The notes beneath the pieces were generated by a model that was not told the origin of the DNA, did no database searches, and saw only the letters and a list, made by a program, of their open reading frames with translations. DNA of 55,492 bases, from positions 1 through 55,492 of the forward strand of contig VHCG01000025.1 in assembly GCA_016871805.1 (NCBI GenBank), written 5' to 3'. A program made the translations under genes and the position numbers. Source of the DNA: Verrucomicrobiota bacterium (GTDB lineage: Bacteria > Verrucomicrobiota > Verrucomicrobiia > Limisphaerales > UBA9464). Positions 41,402 to 49,270 of the stretch are shown piece after piece. Within the stretch, counting starts at the first letter, position 1. Every line of letters begins with the position of its first letter.

Positions 41402-42322
41402 TCATGCTGATCCAGGACGGCCGGACGGGGCGCGAAACGTACCCGATGTCCACTCCCCGTTCGTTTCCTTCCGGGTTTGTTCGAAGCGCAAACTGAGGTA
41501 GGCGTGACGGACCCGGTCGAACTGGGTGTTCAGGATCCCGGCGAGGATCAGGATGCCTCCGGGGCGCACCCGGGCAGCAAGTCGGTCTCGATGTTCCACG
41601 AGTAGGTCGTCGATCAGGTTGGCGCAGACCACATCGAACCGGTCGCGGGTCCTAGCCGGCAGGCGCGTCAGATCCGCCTGATGGACCTTCACCGCTGGCT
41701 CCAGCCGGTTGATGCGGCAGTTCTCCTCCGCGGTCCGGATGCAATCGGGGTCGAAGTCGAATCCCTCCACCGGTCCGTAACCCAGCCGTGCTGCGGCGAT
41801 GGCCAGAATGCCGCTCCCCGTGCCGGCATCGAGCAGCGACTGGTGCGTGTCCGGTCGATGGTGGGCAACGAGCTCCTCGAGACAGAAGCGTGTCGTGGCA
41901 TGTTGTCCGGTGCCGAAGCTAAGTCCCGGGTCGATCTCGATGAGGGCCTGTCCCCGGCGTGGACGACGTCGGCTCCAGGAGGGGCGGACCAGAAGACGTG
42001 GGCCCAGATCGATCGGGCGGAAATGCCGTTTCCAGGATTCGTTCCAATCGCGCGCCGGCAGCAGCCGCAGCGAGATTTCCGGGGTGCCGTGAACCAGTCC
42101 TGCCGCCGCCAACCGGCGCCAGCCCTGGGTCAGGTCCCTGCGGAACCGTGTGACCGCCGACTTCGGCACGGGGATGAACACGCTCAGCGTCATGTGGCCG
42201 GTCTGGGCGTTCTGGTAGACGCTCGGGGTCTGTCCGCACACCGTCTCCATCAACAGCGTGGCGGCCTCCTCGGACCTTGGATCCACGCCGAGGGCGATAT
42301 GACGCAGGGAGTCCTTTTTCAT
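41402..42322 (-). CDS. prmA: Ribosomal protein L11 methyltransferase
   Basis: A 306-residue SAM-dependent methyltransferase. The N-terminal substrate-binding half is followed by DPGLSFGTGQHATTRFCLEE and the SAM site LLDAGTGSGILAIAAARLG, then VVCANLIDDLL, all matching PrmA. It trimethylates ribosomal protein L11. The L11 gene itself is missing from its usual place before rplA in this window, so its target must be encoded elsewhere. The ATG at 42322 overlaps the stop of the O-antigen ligase gene by 4 bp. Confidence 0.93.
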   Translation of the reverse strand: MKKDSLRHIALGVDPRSEEAATLLMETVCGQTPSVYQNAQTGHMTLSVFIPVPKSAVTRFRRDLTQGWRRLAAAGLVHGTPEISLRLLPARDWNESWKRHFRPIDLGPRLLVRPSWSRRRPRRGQALIEIDPGLSFGTGQHATTRFCLEELVAHHRPDTHQSLLDAGTGSGILAIAAARLGYGPVEGFDFDPDCIRTAEENCRINRLEPAVKVHQADLTRLPARTRDRFDVVCANLIDDLLVEHRDRLAARVRPGGILILAGILNTQFDRVRHAYLSLRFEQTRKETNGEWTSGTFRAPSGRPGSA

Positions 42323-43731
42323 GGGGCGGTTCTTGGGTGTGGTATGGGTGAGGGCGTGGGTTCCACGGCGGCGCTGGTGGCGCCGATCAGGAGAAATGCC
42401 GTCCAGGCTAGGGCCGGGACGTAGAGGGCGAACTCGGTCAGGCCCTGGCACAGCCACGCCGTGCAGCCGAGGGCAACGGCGAACCACAACGTGTCAGCCC
42501 CTGCCAGGGCACGGCGTCCACTGCGCAACATCCAGGCAAGGATCCAGACGAGGTAGGCGATGCCGCCGGGAATGCCGGAGTCCGAGAACTGCTCCAGGTA
42601 GTCGTTGTGGACCAACCGTGCCATCTCAGCTTCCGGGGACTTCAGTCGGGCGTAGGGACGTTGGAAGGTCCCGGGACCCGTCCCGGTCAACGGTCGTTCG
42701 GACGTGGCCTGGACCGCCGCACTCCAGTAGTCCATCCGGGCCCCGACACTGGTGGCGCCCTGTCGGAAGTAGCGCTCGAACCGCAGTCCGAACGACACCA
42801 GACCCAGGGCCAGCACCACCGGGATCGCGATGCGGGCCCAGCGGCGTCCCCACGGGAACCGGAGAAGTCCGACGGCCACCATGCCGAGAGCGATGAGCCA
42901 GCCCGACTTCGATCCGCTCCAGACCAGTCCGCCCAGTCCCAGGAACAGAAGCGTCCCGAGTGCCGCGACGCGGATCGAGGTCCGCTGGTCCTGGGTGACC
43001 GCGGAGATCGTCACCAGGGACAGGGGCAGCAGCAGGAGGACGGCGCCGGCGAGGGCGTTCGGGTAGACCAGGGTTCCATGGACGCGCCCCCGCTCGAGCT
43101 TGAGGAGGATCATGGGGTTCGCGATGTCGACCCCGTTGGTGTTCACAATCGTCCCCTCGCGTCGCATCGTCTCGACGATCGCCGGTGGGAAGTTGGTCCA
43201 GCCGGTCCGCTGCCCTTCGACCAGCAGTGCGTGATCCGCGGGGAACTCCACCCAACGTTGGGTGGCGGCCCGCATCAGACAGATGCAGAGGGCGGCGATC
43301 AGGCCGATCAGCACCCAACGAAGCGCCGAGGCATCGGAGACGAGAGCCGCTCCCACAAAATAGCAGGCGAGGACGCCCGTGAATTGGGCCAGGGTCATCC
43401 CACCGAGCGTGGCGTCGACCGTCGAGGCGTGGGCAACCGCTTGCCAGGTGAACCAGCCAATCGCCGGGATCCAGAGGAGGGGGGGGAGGGGCATCCGACG
43501 CCACCGGAGCCGGCAGGTCAGCAGGGGCAGCGCCAACGCGGTGAGGAGGAGGAGTCCGGTCCAGGACCACGACGGCGGCCACGGATGGTTCCAGAGTTCG
43601 TCCCAGGACTGGGGTGGGGGCAGCTGGCGGGCGAGGATGACCGGATTGCCGAACTTGAGCAGACAGAGACCGAGGAACGCTCCGAACACCACCAGCCAGA
43701 TCCTATGATATCCGGTGGTCGTCGTCTGCAT
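42319..43731 (-). CDS. O-antigen ligase (WaaL/Wzy_C) family membrane protein
   Basis: A 470-residue protein with about ten membrane helices and a large periplasmic loop. The Wzy_C region carries the typical HNDYLEQFSDSGIPGG motif late in the protein and GTGPGTFQRPYARLK just before it. Proteins of this group join or polymerise O-antigen or other polysaccharide repeats in the periplasm; ligase and polymerase cannot be separated by sequence alone. It lies between holB and prmA in a minus-strand operon (11 bp after holB, 4-bp overlap with prmA), an unusual place for a surface polysaccharide gene. Confidence 0.85.
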   Translation of the reverse strand: MQTTTTGYHRIWLVVFGAFLGLCLLKFGNPVILARQLPPPQSWDELWNHPWPPSWSWTGLLLLTALALPLLTCRLRWRRMPLPPLLWIPAIGWFTWQAVAHASTVDATLGGMTLAQFTGVLACYFVGAALVSDASALRWVLIGLIAALCICLMRAATQRWVEFPADHALLVEGQRTGWTNFPPAIVETMRREGTIVNTNGVDIANPMILLKLERGRVHGTLVYPNALAGAVLLLLPLSLVTISAVTQDQRTSIRVAALGTLLFLGLGGLVWSGSKSGWLIALGMVAVGLLRFPWGRRWARIAIPVVLALGLVSFGLRFERYFRQGATSVGARMDYWSAAVQATSERPLTGTGPGTFQRPYARLKSPEAEMARLVHNDYLEQFSDSGIPGGIAYLVWILAWMLRSGRRALAGADTLWFAVALGCTAWLCQGLTEFALYVPALAWTAFLLIGATSAAVEPTPSPIPHPRTAP

Positions 43732-43742
43732 CGGTGCCGGGG

Positions 43743-44768
43743 TCACAGGGAGAGTCGGAGCAGGCCCACCTCGAGCACGAGAGCCTCCTGGGCGTTGGTG
43801 CGCAGGAGGAGGCGTTGGGTCTGTTCCCAAAGGTCGAGGTTCTTCCGGCTGGCATCGGGGGACAACCTCGAGGCGACCTGCTGGGTGGTGGCCTCCAGTT
43901 CGGGCAGAAACAGTGGGGCACCTGGTGTGAGGGATCGCGTCCAGAGATCCCGCAGCCACGCATGGAATCCGGCGAGGAAATCCCCGCGCCTCCGTCGGTA
44001 CTCCGCCTCCGCGGCGGCATCGAGTTCGTCCTCCCATCGGTCTCGCTGCTCGGCATCGGCGTCGGGAAACCGCTGCAGGGGCGACACGGCCCGGAGGGAT
44101 TCCTCGACCTGTTCCCGGACGGAACCGAGGAGGCCGATGAGGGATTCCAGCAGCAGGTAGCGCTGGAAGAGGGTCGGGCTCCCCGAGGCGAGGCCCGCGG
44201 TCGCACTGGCCAGCCACTTTCGGATCGGATCGTCGACGCGGATGGTTCCGCTGGCGAAATTCAGCCGCAGGCAGCGCGAGAGGATCGTCTCCAATAGCCG
44301 TTCCACGTCGGTGGTCAGGAGAATGAAGATCGAGTCGGGTGGCGGTTCCTCGAGGGTCTTCAGGAAGGCGTTGGCAGCTTCCACCCGCAGTCGGTCGGCA
44401 TCGGTCAGGATGCCGATCTTGTATCGGGCGTCGGTGGGACGGACCTGGGCGGTGTGGATCAGGTCGCGGACCTGGGCGACCGAGATCACACGGGATTTCT
44501 TGCCGGGTCGGACCCAGGCGACATCGGGATGCCCATATCGGAGGACCCGCCGGCAGGGGTCGCATTGGCCGCAGGGGCTGGTGCCGATGCCGGCCGCTCC
44601 GGCGGTCGGTGGGTTCCGGCAGACGAGGGTCTGGGCGAAGTGCCGGGCGCTGGACTCGAGGACGTCCGGGGCATCCCCCACGAAGAGGTAGGCATGACCG
44701 AGGCGACCCCGCTCAAGGCTGCGTCGGAGCAGTTCCGAGGCGTCGGCGGCAGGGGTCGATTCGGCCAT
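43743..44768 (-). CDS. holB: DNA polymerase III subunit delta'
   Basis: A 341-residue AAA+ clamp-loader subunit. The N-terminal part has HAYLFVG, a degenerate nucleotide loop (delta' does not hydrolyse ATP) and a four-cysteine zinc module ending CGQCDPCRRV. AANAFLKTLEEPPPDSIFIL and the SRC motif (SRCLRLNF) follow. Delta' works with delta and tau/gamma to load the beta sliding clamp. The C-terminal collar domain is weakly conserved, as usual. I chose the ATG at 44768. It follows larC by 49 bp. tmk, the common neighbour of holB, is absent. Confidence 0.92.
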   Translation of the reverse strand: MAESTPAADASELLRRSLERGRLGHAYLFVGDAPDVLESSARHFAQTLVCRNPPTAGAAGIGTSPCGQCDPCRRVLRYGHPDVAWVRPGKKSRVISVAQVRDLIHTAQVRPTDARYKIGILTDADRLRVEAANAFLKTLEEPPPDSIFILLTTDVERLLETILSRCLRLNFASGTIRVDDPIRKWLASATAGLASGSPTLFQRYLLLESLIGLLGSVREQVEESLRAVSPLQRFPDADAEQRDRWEDELDAAAEAEYRRRRGDFLAGFHAWLRDLWTRSLTPGAPLFLPELEATTQQVASRLSPDASRKNLDLWEQTQRLLLRTNAQEALVLEVGLLRLSL

Positions 44769-44817
44769 GATCCGTGGGTGGTGCGGGAGTCGGGTGGAGG
44801 ATGGGATGGCCGAGGGC

Positions 44818-46116
44818 TCAGGACCCCGTCGGAGGGATCGCACGGAGGGCGGCCTCGAAGACCTGTCGGACCGGAACGCCGGCCTGGACGGCCTTGTCGC
44901 GGCACACGTCGAATTCCGGCGCGGCCTGGATACGGTCGCCGTCCAACCATCCCAGCTTCACGGGAATCTCCCCGAACTCGGTGCGGACCCGGATCATTTC
45001 CCGCCGCAGCTTCCGGCGTTCGAGGACGGATCGGCGTACGCCGAAGGCCGAGGTGTGGCGCAGGATCCGCGCGGTGAGGCGGTCGGCATCCCTCCCGTGG
45101 CACAGCACGGTCAGCAGGACCCCGGGCCGGTTCTTCTTCATCACGATCGGCACATGGAAGGCGTCGAGCGCCCCGGCCCGGAGGGTGCCCTCGATGAACT
45201 CGCCGAGGATCTCCCCGCTGACATCATCGAGGTTGGTCTCGAGCACGACCACCGAGTCGGTTTCCCAGTCGTGCTCCTCCGGCGCGGCTTCTTCGCCCAG
45301 GACGGCACGGACGACGTTGGGGCGCGTCTGGTTGTCCCGGGTGCCAAGGCCATAGCCGACCCGGGAGGCGACGAGGTTCCGTATGGGGCCGAAGGACTCG
45401 GCGAACTCGGCGAGCAGGGCGGCGCCGGTGGGGGTGACCAGCTCGTGGGGTTCCTCGCACTGGGTGAGCGGAATCCCGCGCGCACCGAGGATCTCGAGGG
45501 TGGCGGCGGTCGGGATGGGGAAGCGTCCATGGGCGCAGCGGACCCATCCGGTGCCTTCCACGACAGGTCCTGCCAGAACCCGTGGACGGCCGAGCAGCTC
45601 CAGGCCGATGCAGGTGCCCACGATGTCGACGATCGAGTCGACGGCCCCCACCTCGTGGAAGTGGACCTTGTCCGGCGGCAGGCCATGGACCTTGCCCTCG
45701 GCTTCGGCGATTCGGCGGAACACGGCAATCGACCGCTCACGCACCCAGGGCGAGAGGCTGCTGGACTCGATCATCCCGCGGATTGCCGAGAAGTCGCGGG
45801 AGTCCGCGTGGTGGTGGTGATGCCCCGAGGAATGGGAATGGGAATGGACATGGTCGTGGTCCCCATGCCCGGGGGTACAGCAGTCGTGGTGATCGTCGTG
45901 CTCGTGGGGGTGGGACTCTCCCTCGAGGTGGACATCAAACTTCACGCCCTCGATGCCGCTCTTCTGGCGTCGTGCGACGTGGAGATGATAACCGGGAAGT
46001 CCCAGCTTCTGGAGTTCCTGACGGAGGGTGCGGAACTCGACGCCAAGATCGAGCAGTGCGCCGATGAACATGTCGCCGCTGAGGCCGCTGAAGATGTCGA
46101 GGTAGAGGGATTTCAT
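44818..46116 (-). CDS. larC: Nickel insertion protein LarC for the nickel-pincer cofactor
   Basis: A 432-residue LarC: N-terminal YLDIFSGLSGDMFIGALLDL, then VHFHEVGAVDSIVDIVGTC, TPTGAALLAEFA and ETNLDDVSGEILGEF. LarC inserts nickel into the pyridinium-dithiocarboxylate cofactor in a CTP-dependent step. In Lactobacillus plantarum it is split by a programmed frameshift; here it is one continuous frame. Residues 69-103 are a metal-binding insert with 16 His and two Cys in 35 residues, probably for nickel storage or delivery. larB and larE are not in the window, but a LarA-family gene lies 1.7 kb away on the other strand. Confidence 0.95.
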   Translation of the reverse strand: MKSLYLDIFSGLSGDMFIGALLDLGVEFRTLRQELQKLGLPGYHLHVARRQKSGIEGVKFDVHLEGESHPHEHDDHHDCCTPGHGDHDHVHSHSHSSGHHHHHADSRDFSAIRGMIESSSLSPWVRERSIAVFRRIAEAEGKVHGLPPDKVHFHEVGAVDSIVDIVGTCIGLELLGRPRVLAGPVVEGTGWVRCAHGRFPIPTAATLEILGARGIPLTQCEEPHELVTPTGAALLAEFAESFGPIRNLVASRVGYGLGTRDNQTRPNVVRAVLGEEAAPEEHDWETDSVVVLETNLDDVSGEILGEFIEGTLRAGALDAFHVPIVMKKNRPGVLLTVLCHGRDADRLTARILRHTSAFGVRRSVLERRKLRREMIRVRTEFGEIPVKLGWLDGDRIQAAPEFDVCRDKAVQAGVPVRQVFEAALRAIPPTGS

Positions 46117-46189
46117 GCGGGAGGCGTGCTGGGGCTGCCTTCGTTCGGTGCCCTGCCCGCAATCGGCGTGCGGTGGGGTCGGCTCGATG

Positions 46190-46573
46190 TCAGATGTGCT
46201 TGGAATCCGAATGGTCCTTTTCGGCGTACCCGGACTCCTGCCGCTTGAAGTTCACCTCGTTCTTCTTGAGGTAGGCCTGGAAGACATCGTCGGCGCTCAT
46301 GCCGAGCACCTGGGCTAGGGAGATGAGGAAGTGGAGGAGATCCACCACCTCGACGCGGGCATTCTGCTCATCGAACTTCTGGTACTTCGCCCACCACTTC
46401 CACGGCACGCTGTCGGTGAGTTCCGCCAGCTCCTGGGTCATGGCTCGGCAGTAGTTGAGGACCCACTTGGTCTTCTCGGCCTCGTCCATCTGGTCAGTGA
46501 GGACACCGATCCGTTCGTTGAGGGCCTTCTGCATGCGGAAGAGTTCGCGGAGCTGGTCGGGTGAGGACGACAT
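46190..46573 (-). CDS. dUTPase-like all-alpha NTP pyrophosphohydrolase
   Basis: A 127-residue, all-helical protein of the MazG/dimeric dUTPase superfamily. A first helix pair with ELAELTDSVPWKWWAK (metal-binding Glu residues) is followed by DEQNARVEVVDLLHFLISLA, which supplies the second Glu and Asp of the metal site. The pattern resembles dimeric dUTPases, which clear dUTP, but related enzymes act on dCTP or damaged nucleotides, so the substrate is open. I chose the ATG at 46573 because the conserved part begins soon after. It is first in the minus-strand operon leading to larC. Confidence 0.82.
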   Translation of the reverse strand: MSSSPDQLRELFRMQKALNERIGVLTDQMDEAEKTKWVLNYCRAMTQELAELTDSVPWKWWAKYQKFDEQNARVEVVDLLHFLISLAQVLGMSADDVFQAYLKKNEVNFKRQESGYAEKDHSDSKHI

Positions 46574-46662
46574 GTGTGGAGTGTGCGAGCCCGACGTTGT
46601 CGGCAGCAATCCGGAAGTCCTGTCGTGCCGGGTTCGTTGCGAGCATGGACCGATCCGCTGCA

Positions 46663-46692
46663 TTGACCCTGAACACGTTGCGCCCCTATCGT
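46663..46692 (+). promoter_or_regulatory. Predicted promoter of the SMP-30/larA pair
   Basis: TTGACC (46663-46668) and TATCGT (46687-46692) are separated by 18 bp. The -10 ends 10 nt before the ATG at 46703, with only GTTTTTCTTCCT-like pyrimidine-rich sequence between and no ribosome binding site. This predicts a leader of only a few bases. Confidence 0.5.
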
Positions 46693-46702
46693 TTTTCTTC
46701 CT

Positions 46703-47815
46703 ATGAGTCCCTCCCTGTCTGCCCTCGCCCGCGTGACCGGCCTGGTCGCCTCATTGTGCTGCCTGCCGCTGATGCAGGCCGAGGCACCGAAGACCCCCGT
46801 GGATGCCCCCTACCGGAAGCCGCTGGGCCCCGTGCCGTTCCCGACGCATGGATCGATCGAGCGCTTGTCGCCTGGACTCGATGTCCTCCTGGCTCCTGAT
46901 GCGCGCATGGAGCTTTTGGCGGGCGGATTCAATTGGTCGGAAGGACCTACCTGGTTGCCGCGGGAGAACGCCATCGTGTTCTCCGATGTGCCGGAGAACC
47001 GGATCTTCCGATGGTCGGACCGCGATGGCCTCACCGTATATCTGGAGCCGAGCGGCTACACCGGGCACGACCTCAACCATGCCGAGCAGGGGTCCAATGG
47101 TCTGACAGCCGACCGGTTTGGGCGTCTGGTCATCTGCCAGCATGGGGATCGTCGGATTGTCCGTCTCGCCGGGAAGAAGGGCGAGATCGGCCGTTTCGAC
47201 ACAATCGTGGACCGTGTGGGCGGGCGGCATTTTAATTCTCCGAACGATCTCTGCTACAACTCCAGCGGAGACCTCTACTTCACGGATCCTCCGTACGGAC
47301 TTCGCGACGGCAACAAGAGCGTCCTGAAGGATCTGATGTTCAACGGTGTCTATCTGCTCCGCGCCAAGACGCTGCAGAATCCGTCACCGGAGCCGATCCT
47401 GGTCGCCTCGGAACTCACGTTCCCGAACGGCGTCGCCCTCTCGCCGGACGGTAGGACGCTCTACATCAATGTTTCCGATCCGGAACGCCCGGTCGTCATG
47501 GCCTATCCGGTCTTGCCGGACGGACTGCTGGGGAAGGGGCGGGTCCTGTTCGACACGGCGCCGCTTCTCAAGCAGGGGCGAAAGGGCCTTCCGGACGGCC
47601 TCAAGGTGGATGTCGACGGCAACCTCTGGGCGACGGGTCCCGGCGGCGTGCTGGTGATCTCCCCCAGGGGGCGTCATCTGGGCACCCTCCTCACCGGCGA
47701 GGCGACGGGCAACTGCGGCTGGGGTGGCGATGGGGCGACCCTCTACATCACCGCGGATGCCTACCTGCTGCGGATCCGGACCCTCACCAAGGGCTATTCG
47801 CCCTTCGTGAAGTAG
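46703..47815 (+). CDS. SMP-30/gluconolactonase family protein, exported
   Basis: A 370-residue protein with an N-terminal signal peptide (about residues 1-26, ending MQAEA) and a six-bladed propeller. The metal site residues are in FNWSEGPTWLP (Glu), HFNSPNDLCYNSSGDLYFTD (Asn-Asp pair) and ELTFPNGVALSPDG (Asn), with the last Asp likely in KGLPDGLKVDVDG. Family members hydrolyse sugar lactones such as gluconolactone to the aldonic acid, usually with Ca2+ or Zn2+. It is followed after 39 bp by a LarA-family gene, so the two probably share a transcript. Stop codon is TAG. Confidence 0.9.
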   Translation: MSPSLSALARVTGLVASLCCLPLMQAEAPKTPVDAPYRKPLGPVPFPTHGSIERLSPGLDVLLAPDARMELLAGGFNWSEGPTWLPRENAIVFSDVPENRIFRWSDRDGLTVYLEPSGYTGHDLNHAEQGSNGLTADRFGRLVICQHGDRRIVRLAGKKGEIGRFDTIVDRVGGRHFNSPNDLCYNSSGDLYFTDPPYGLRDGNKSVLKDLMFNGVYLLRAKTLQNPSPEPILVASELTFPNGVALSPDGRTLYINVSDPERPVVMAYPVLPDGLLGKGRVLFDTAPLLKQGRKGLPDGLKVDVDGNLWATGPGGVLVISPRGRHLGTLLTGEATGNCGWGGDGATLYITADAYLLRIRTLTKGYSPFVK

Positions 47816-47854
47816 GGTCGGCGTGGCGCGCTCCAGCACCGTCCACAAACCTTC

Positions 47855-49123
47855 ATGAGGATTCCTCTCGCCTACGGCCGGGGACGGCTTGACGTCGATT
47901 TCCCGGACGATCGCACTACCGTCATCGAGCCAACCTTCCGTCCGGGTCTCCGCAATGAGCAGGAGGCGTTCATTGCAGCTCTCGACCATCCGATCGGCAC
48001 ACCCACGCTGCGCAGCTGGGTGCGGTCCAACTCCCGGATCTGCATCCTGTTCACCGACATCACCCGGGCGACGCCGAACGAGCGGATCATTCCGTGGCTG
48101 CTGGCATACCTGGAACGCAACGGGATCCGGCGGGAACAGATCACGTTGCTGAACCAGCTTGGGACGCATCGCCCCAACACCCGCGAGGAGCTGGAGCGCA
48201 TGCTGACCCCTGAGGTCGTGGCCCACTATCGGGTGTTGAACCACAAGCCTGAGAACCGCGAGGCGTGCGTCCAACTGGGCACAACCCGGACCGGTGCGCC
48301 GGTGCTGATCAACCGTCATGCCGTCGAGGCCGATGTCCGCATCCTCACGGGGTTCATCGAGCCGCATTTCTTCGCCGGATTCAGCGGTGGCCCCAAGGCC
48401 CTGATGCCGGGTGTGGCCCATCTGGAGACAGTGATGAGCAACCACGGGGCCCATCACATCGGGGATGCCCGGGCCACCTTCGGGACCTGCGAGGGCAATC
48501 CCCTCTGGGAGGAGCTTCTCGAGATTGCCCAGCGTGTCGGACGCAGCTTCCTCATCAACGTCACGCTCAACGAGCACCGTGAGATCACCCGGGTGTTCGC
48601 CGGGGACCTGGTGAAGGCCCATCGTGTGGGACGGGATTTCGTCCGGGAATCCGCGATGCAACGCGTCGAGAAGCCCTTCGACGTTGTGGTGACCACCAAC
48701 TCGGGCTATCCCCTTGACCTCAATCTCTACCAGGGGGTGAAAGGGATGAGTGCCGCGGCACGGATCGTCGCGGACAAGGGAGTCATCGTCCTTGCGGCCG
48801 AGTGTCGGGAGGGGGTTCCCTCGGGCAGTGCCCTCGACCACTTCCTGCGGGAGACACGATCCCCGGAGGAGGTTCTCACGCTTCTCAGCACTCCCGGTTT
48901 CGTGCGGCCGGAGCAGTGGCAGGCCCACATCCAGTCGCTGATCCAGAAGCGGGCGCGGGTGCTTGTCCATTCGTCGCTGTCCGACGAGACGCTTGCCGCG
49001 GCGCATCTGGAACCGTGTCGGGATATCGCTGCACTTGTCCGCCAGGAACTCGAGCGTCGTGGTCCTGCCAGCCGCGTCGCGGTCCTGCCCCAGGGTCCGC
49101 TGACGATCCCGTACCTCGCCTAG
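47855..49123 (+). CDS. LarA family nickel-pincer-dependent 2-hydroxyacid racemase/epimerase
   Basis: A 422-residue LarA homologue. The cofactor lysine is Lys181 (GFSGGPKALMPGV), the nickel-ligand histidine His197 (MSNHGAHH), and the catalytic histidines are His105 (LGTHRPNT) and His171 (GFIEPHFF). They correspond to L. plantarum Lys184, His200, His108 and His174 with a constant offset of three. The substrate-binding Gln and Lys are also present (YQGVKGM). Catalysis is thus expected. LarA itself racemises lactate, but many homologues act on other 2-hydroxyacids. Pairing with a lactonase, whose products are aldonic acids (2-hydroxyacids), suggests an aldonate C2-epimerase; this is inference. 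Confidence 0.93.
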   Translation: MRIPLAYGRGRLDVDFPDDRTTVIEPTFRPGLRNEQEAFIAALDHPIGTPTLRSWVRSNSRICILFTDITRATPNERIIPWLLAYLERNGIRREQITLLNQLGTHRPNTREELERMLTPEVVAHYRVLNHKPENREACVQLGTTRTGAPVLINRHAVEADVRILTGFIEPHFFAGFSGGPKALMPGVAHLETVMSNHGAHHIGDARATFGTCEGNPLWEELLEIAQRVGRSFLINVTLNEHREITRVFAGDLVKAHRVGRDFVRESAMQRVEKPFDVVVTTNSGYPLDLNLYQGVKGMSAAARIVADKGVIVLAAECREGVPSGSALDHFLRETRSPEEVLTLLSTPGFVRPEQWQAHIQSLIQKRARVLVHSSLSDETLAAAHLEPCRDIAALVRQELERRGPASRVAVLPQGPLTIPYLA

Positions 49124-49218
49124 GTCGGCCGGCGTCGCTGCGGCTGCTGGACGCTGCGGCTCCCTGATGTCCATCGGGGATATCCCTACGCCTGTTCCGG
49201 GTCGGATTGGCACCCCAA

Positions 49219-49261
49219 TTGGCATGCCAACCTTGTTTCAAGGGGTGCCCGTCCCTAGCCT
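49219..49261 (+). promoter_or_regulatory. Predicted rpoN promoter with adjoining palindrome
   Basis: TTGTTT (49233-49238) and TAGCCT (49256-49261) are separated by 17 bp, and the -10 ends 9 nt before the rpoN ATG. Directly upstream of the -35 lies a perfect 12-bp palindrome, TTGGCATGCCAA (49219-49230), a possible operator. TTGGCAC at 49207-49213 together with TTGGCAT at 49219-49225 looks like a sigma-54 site, but the GG-to-GC spacing is 11 instead of 10, so it is not a proper match. Confidence 0.45.
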
Positions 49262-49270
49262 CGCAGAGAA

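Noticed and set aside
41116..41496. A 126-residue small membrane protein between ubiB and prmA
   Set aside because: It has no ribosome binding site, overlaps the end of prmA by 95 bp and has only one hydrophobic stretch, so I recorded it only as a possibility within the intergenic region.
49207..49225. A sigma-54 promoter upstream of rpoN
   Set aside because: The GG and GC elements are 11 bp apart instead of the fixed 10 bp, which is normally inactive.
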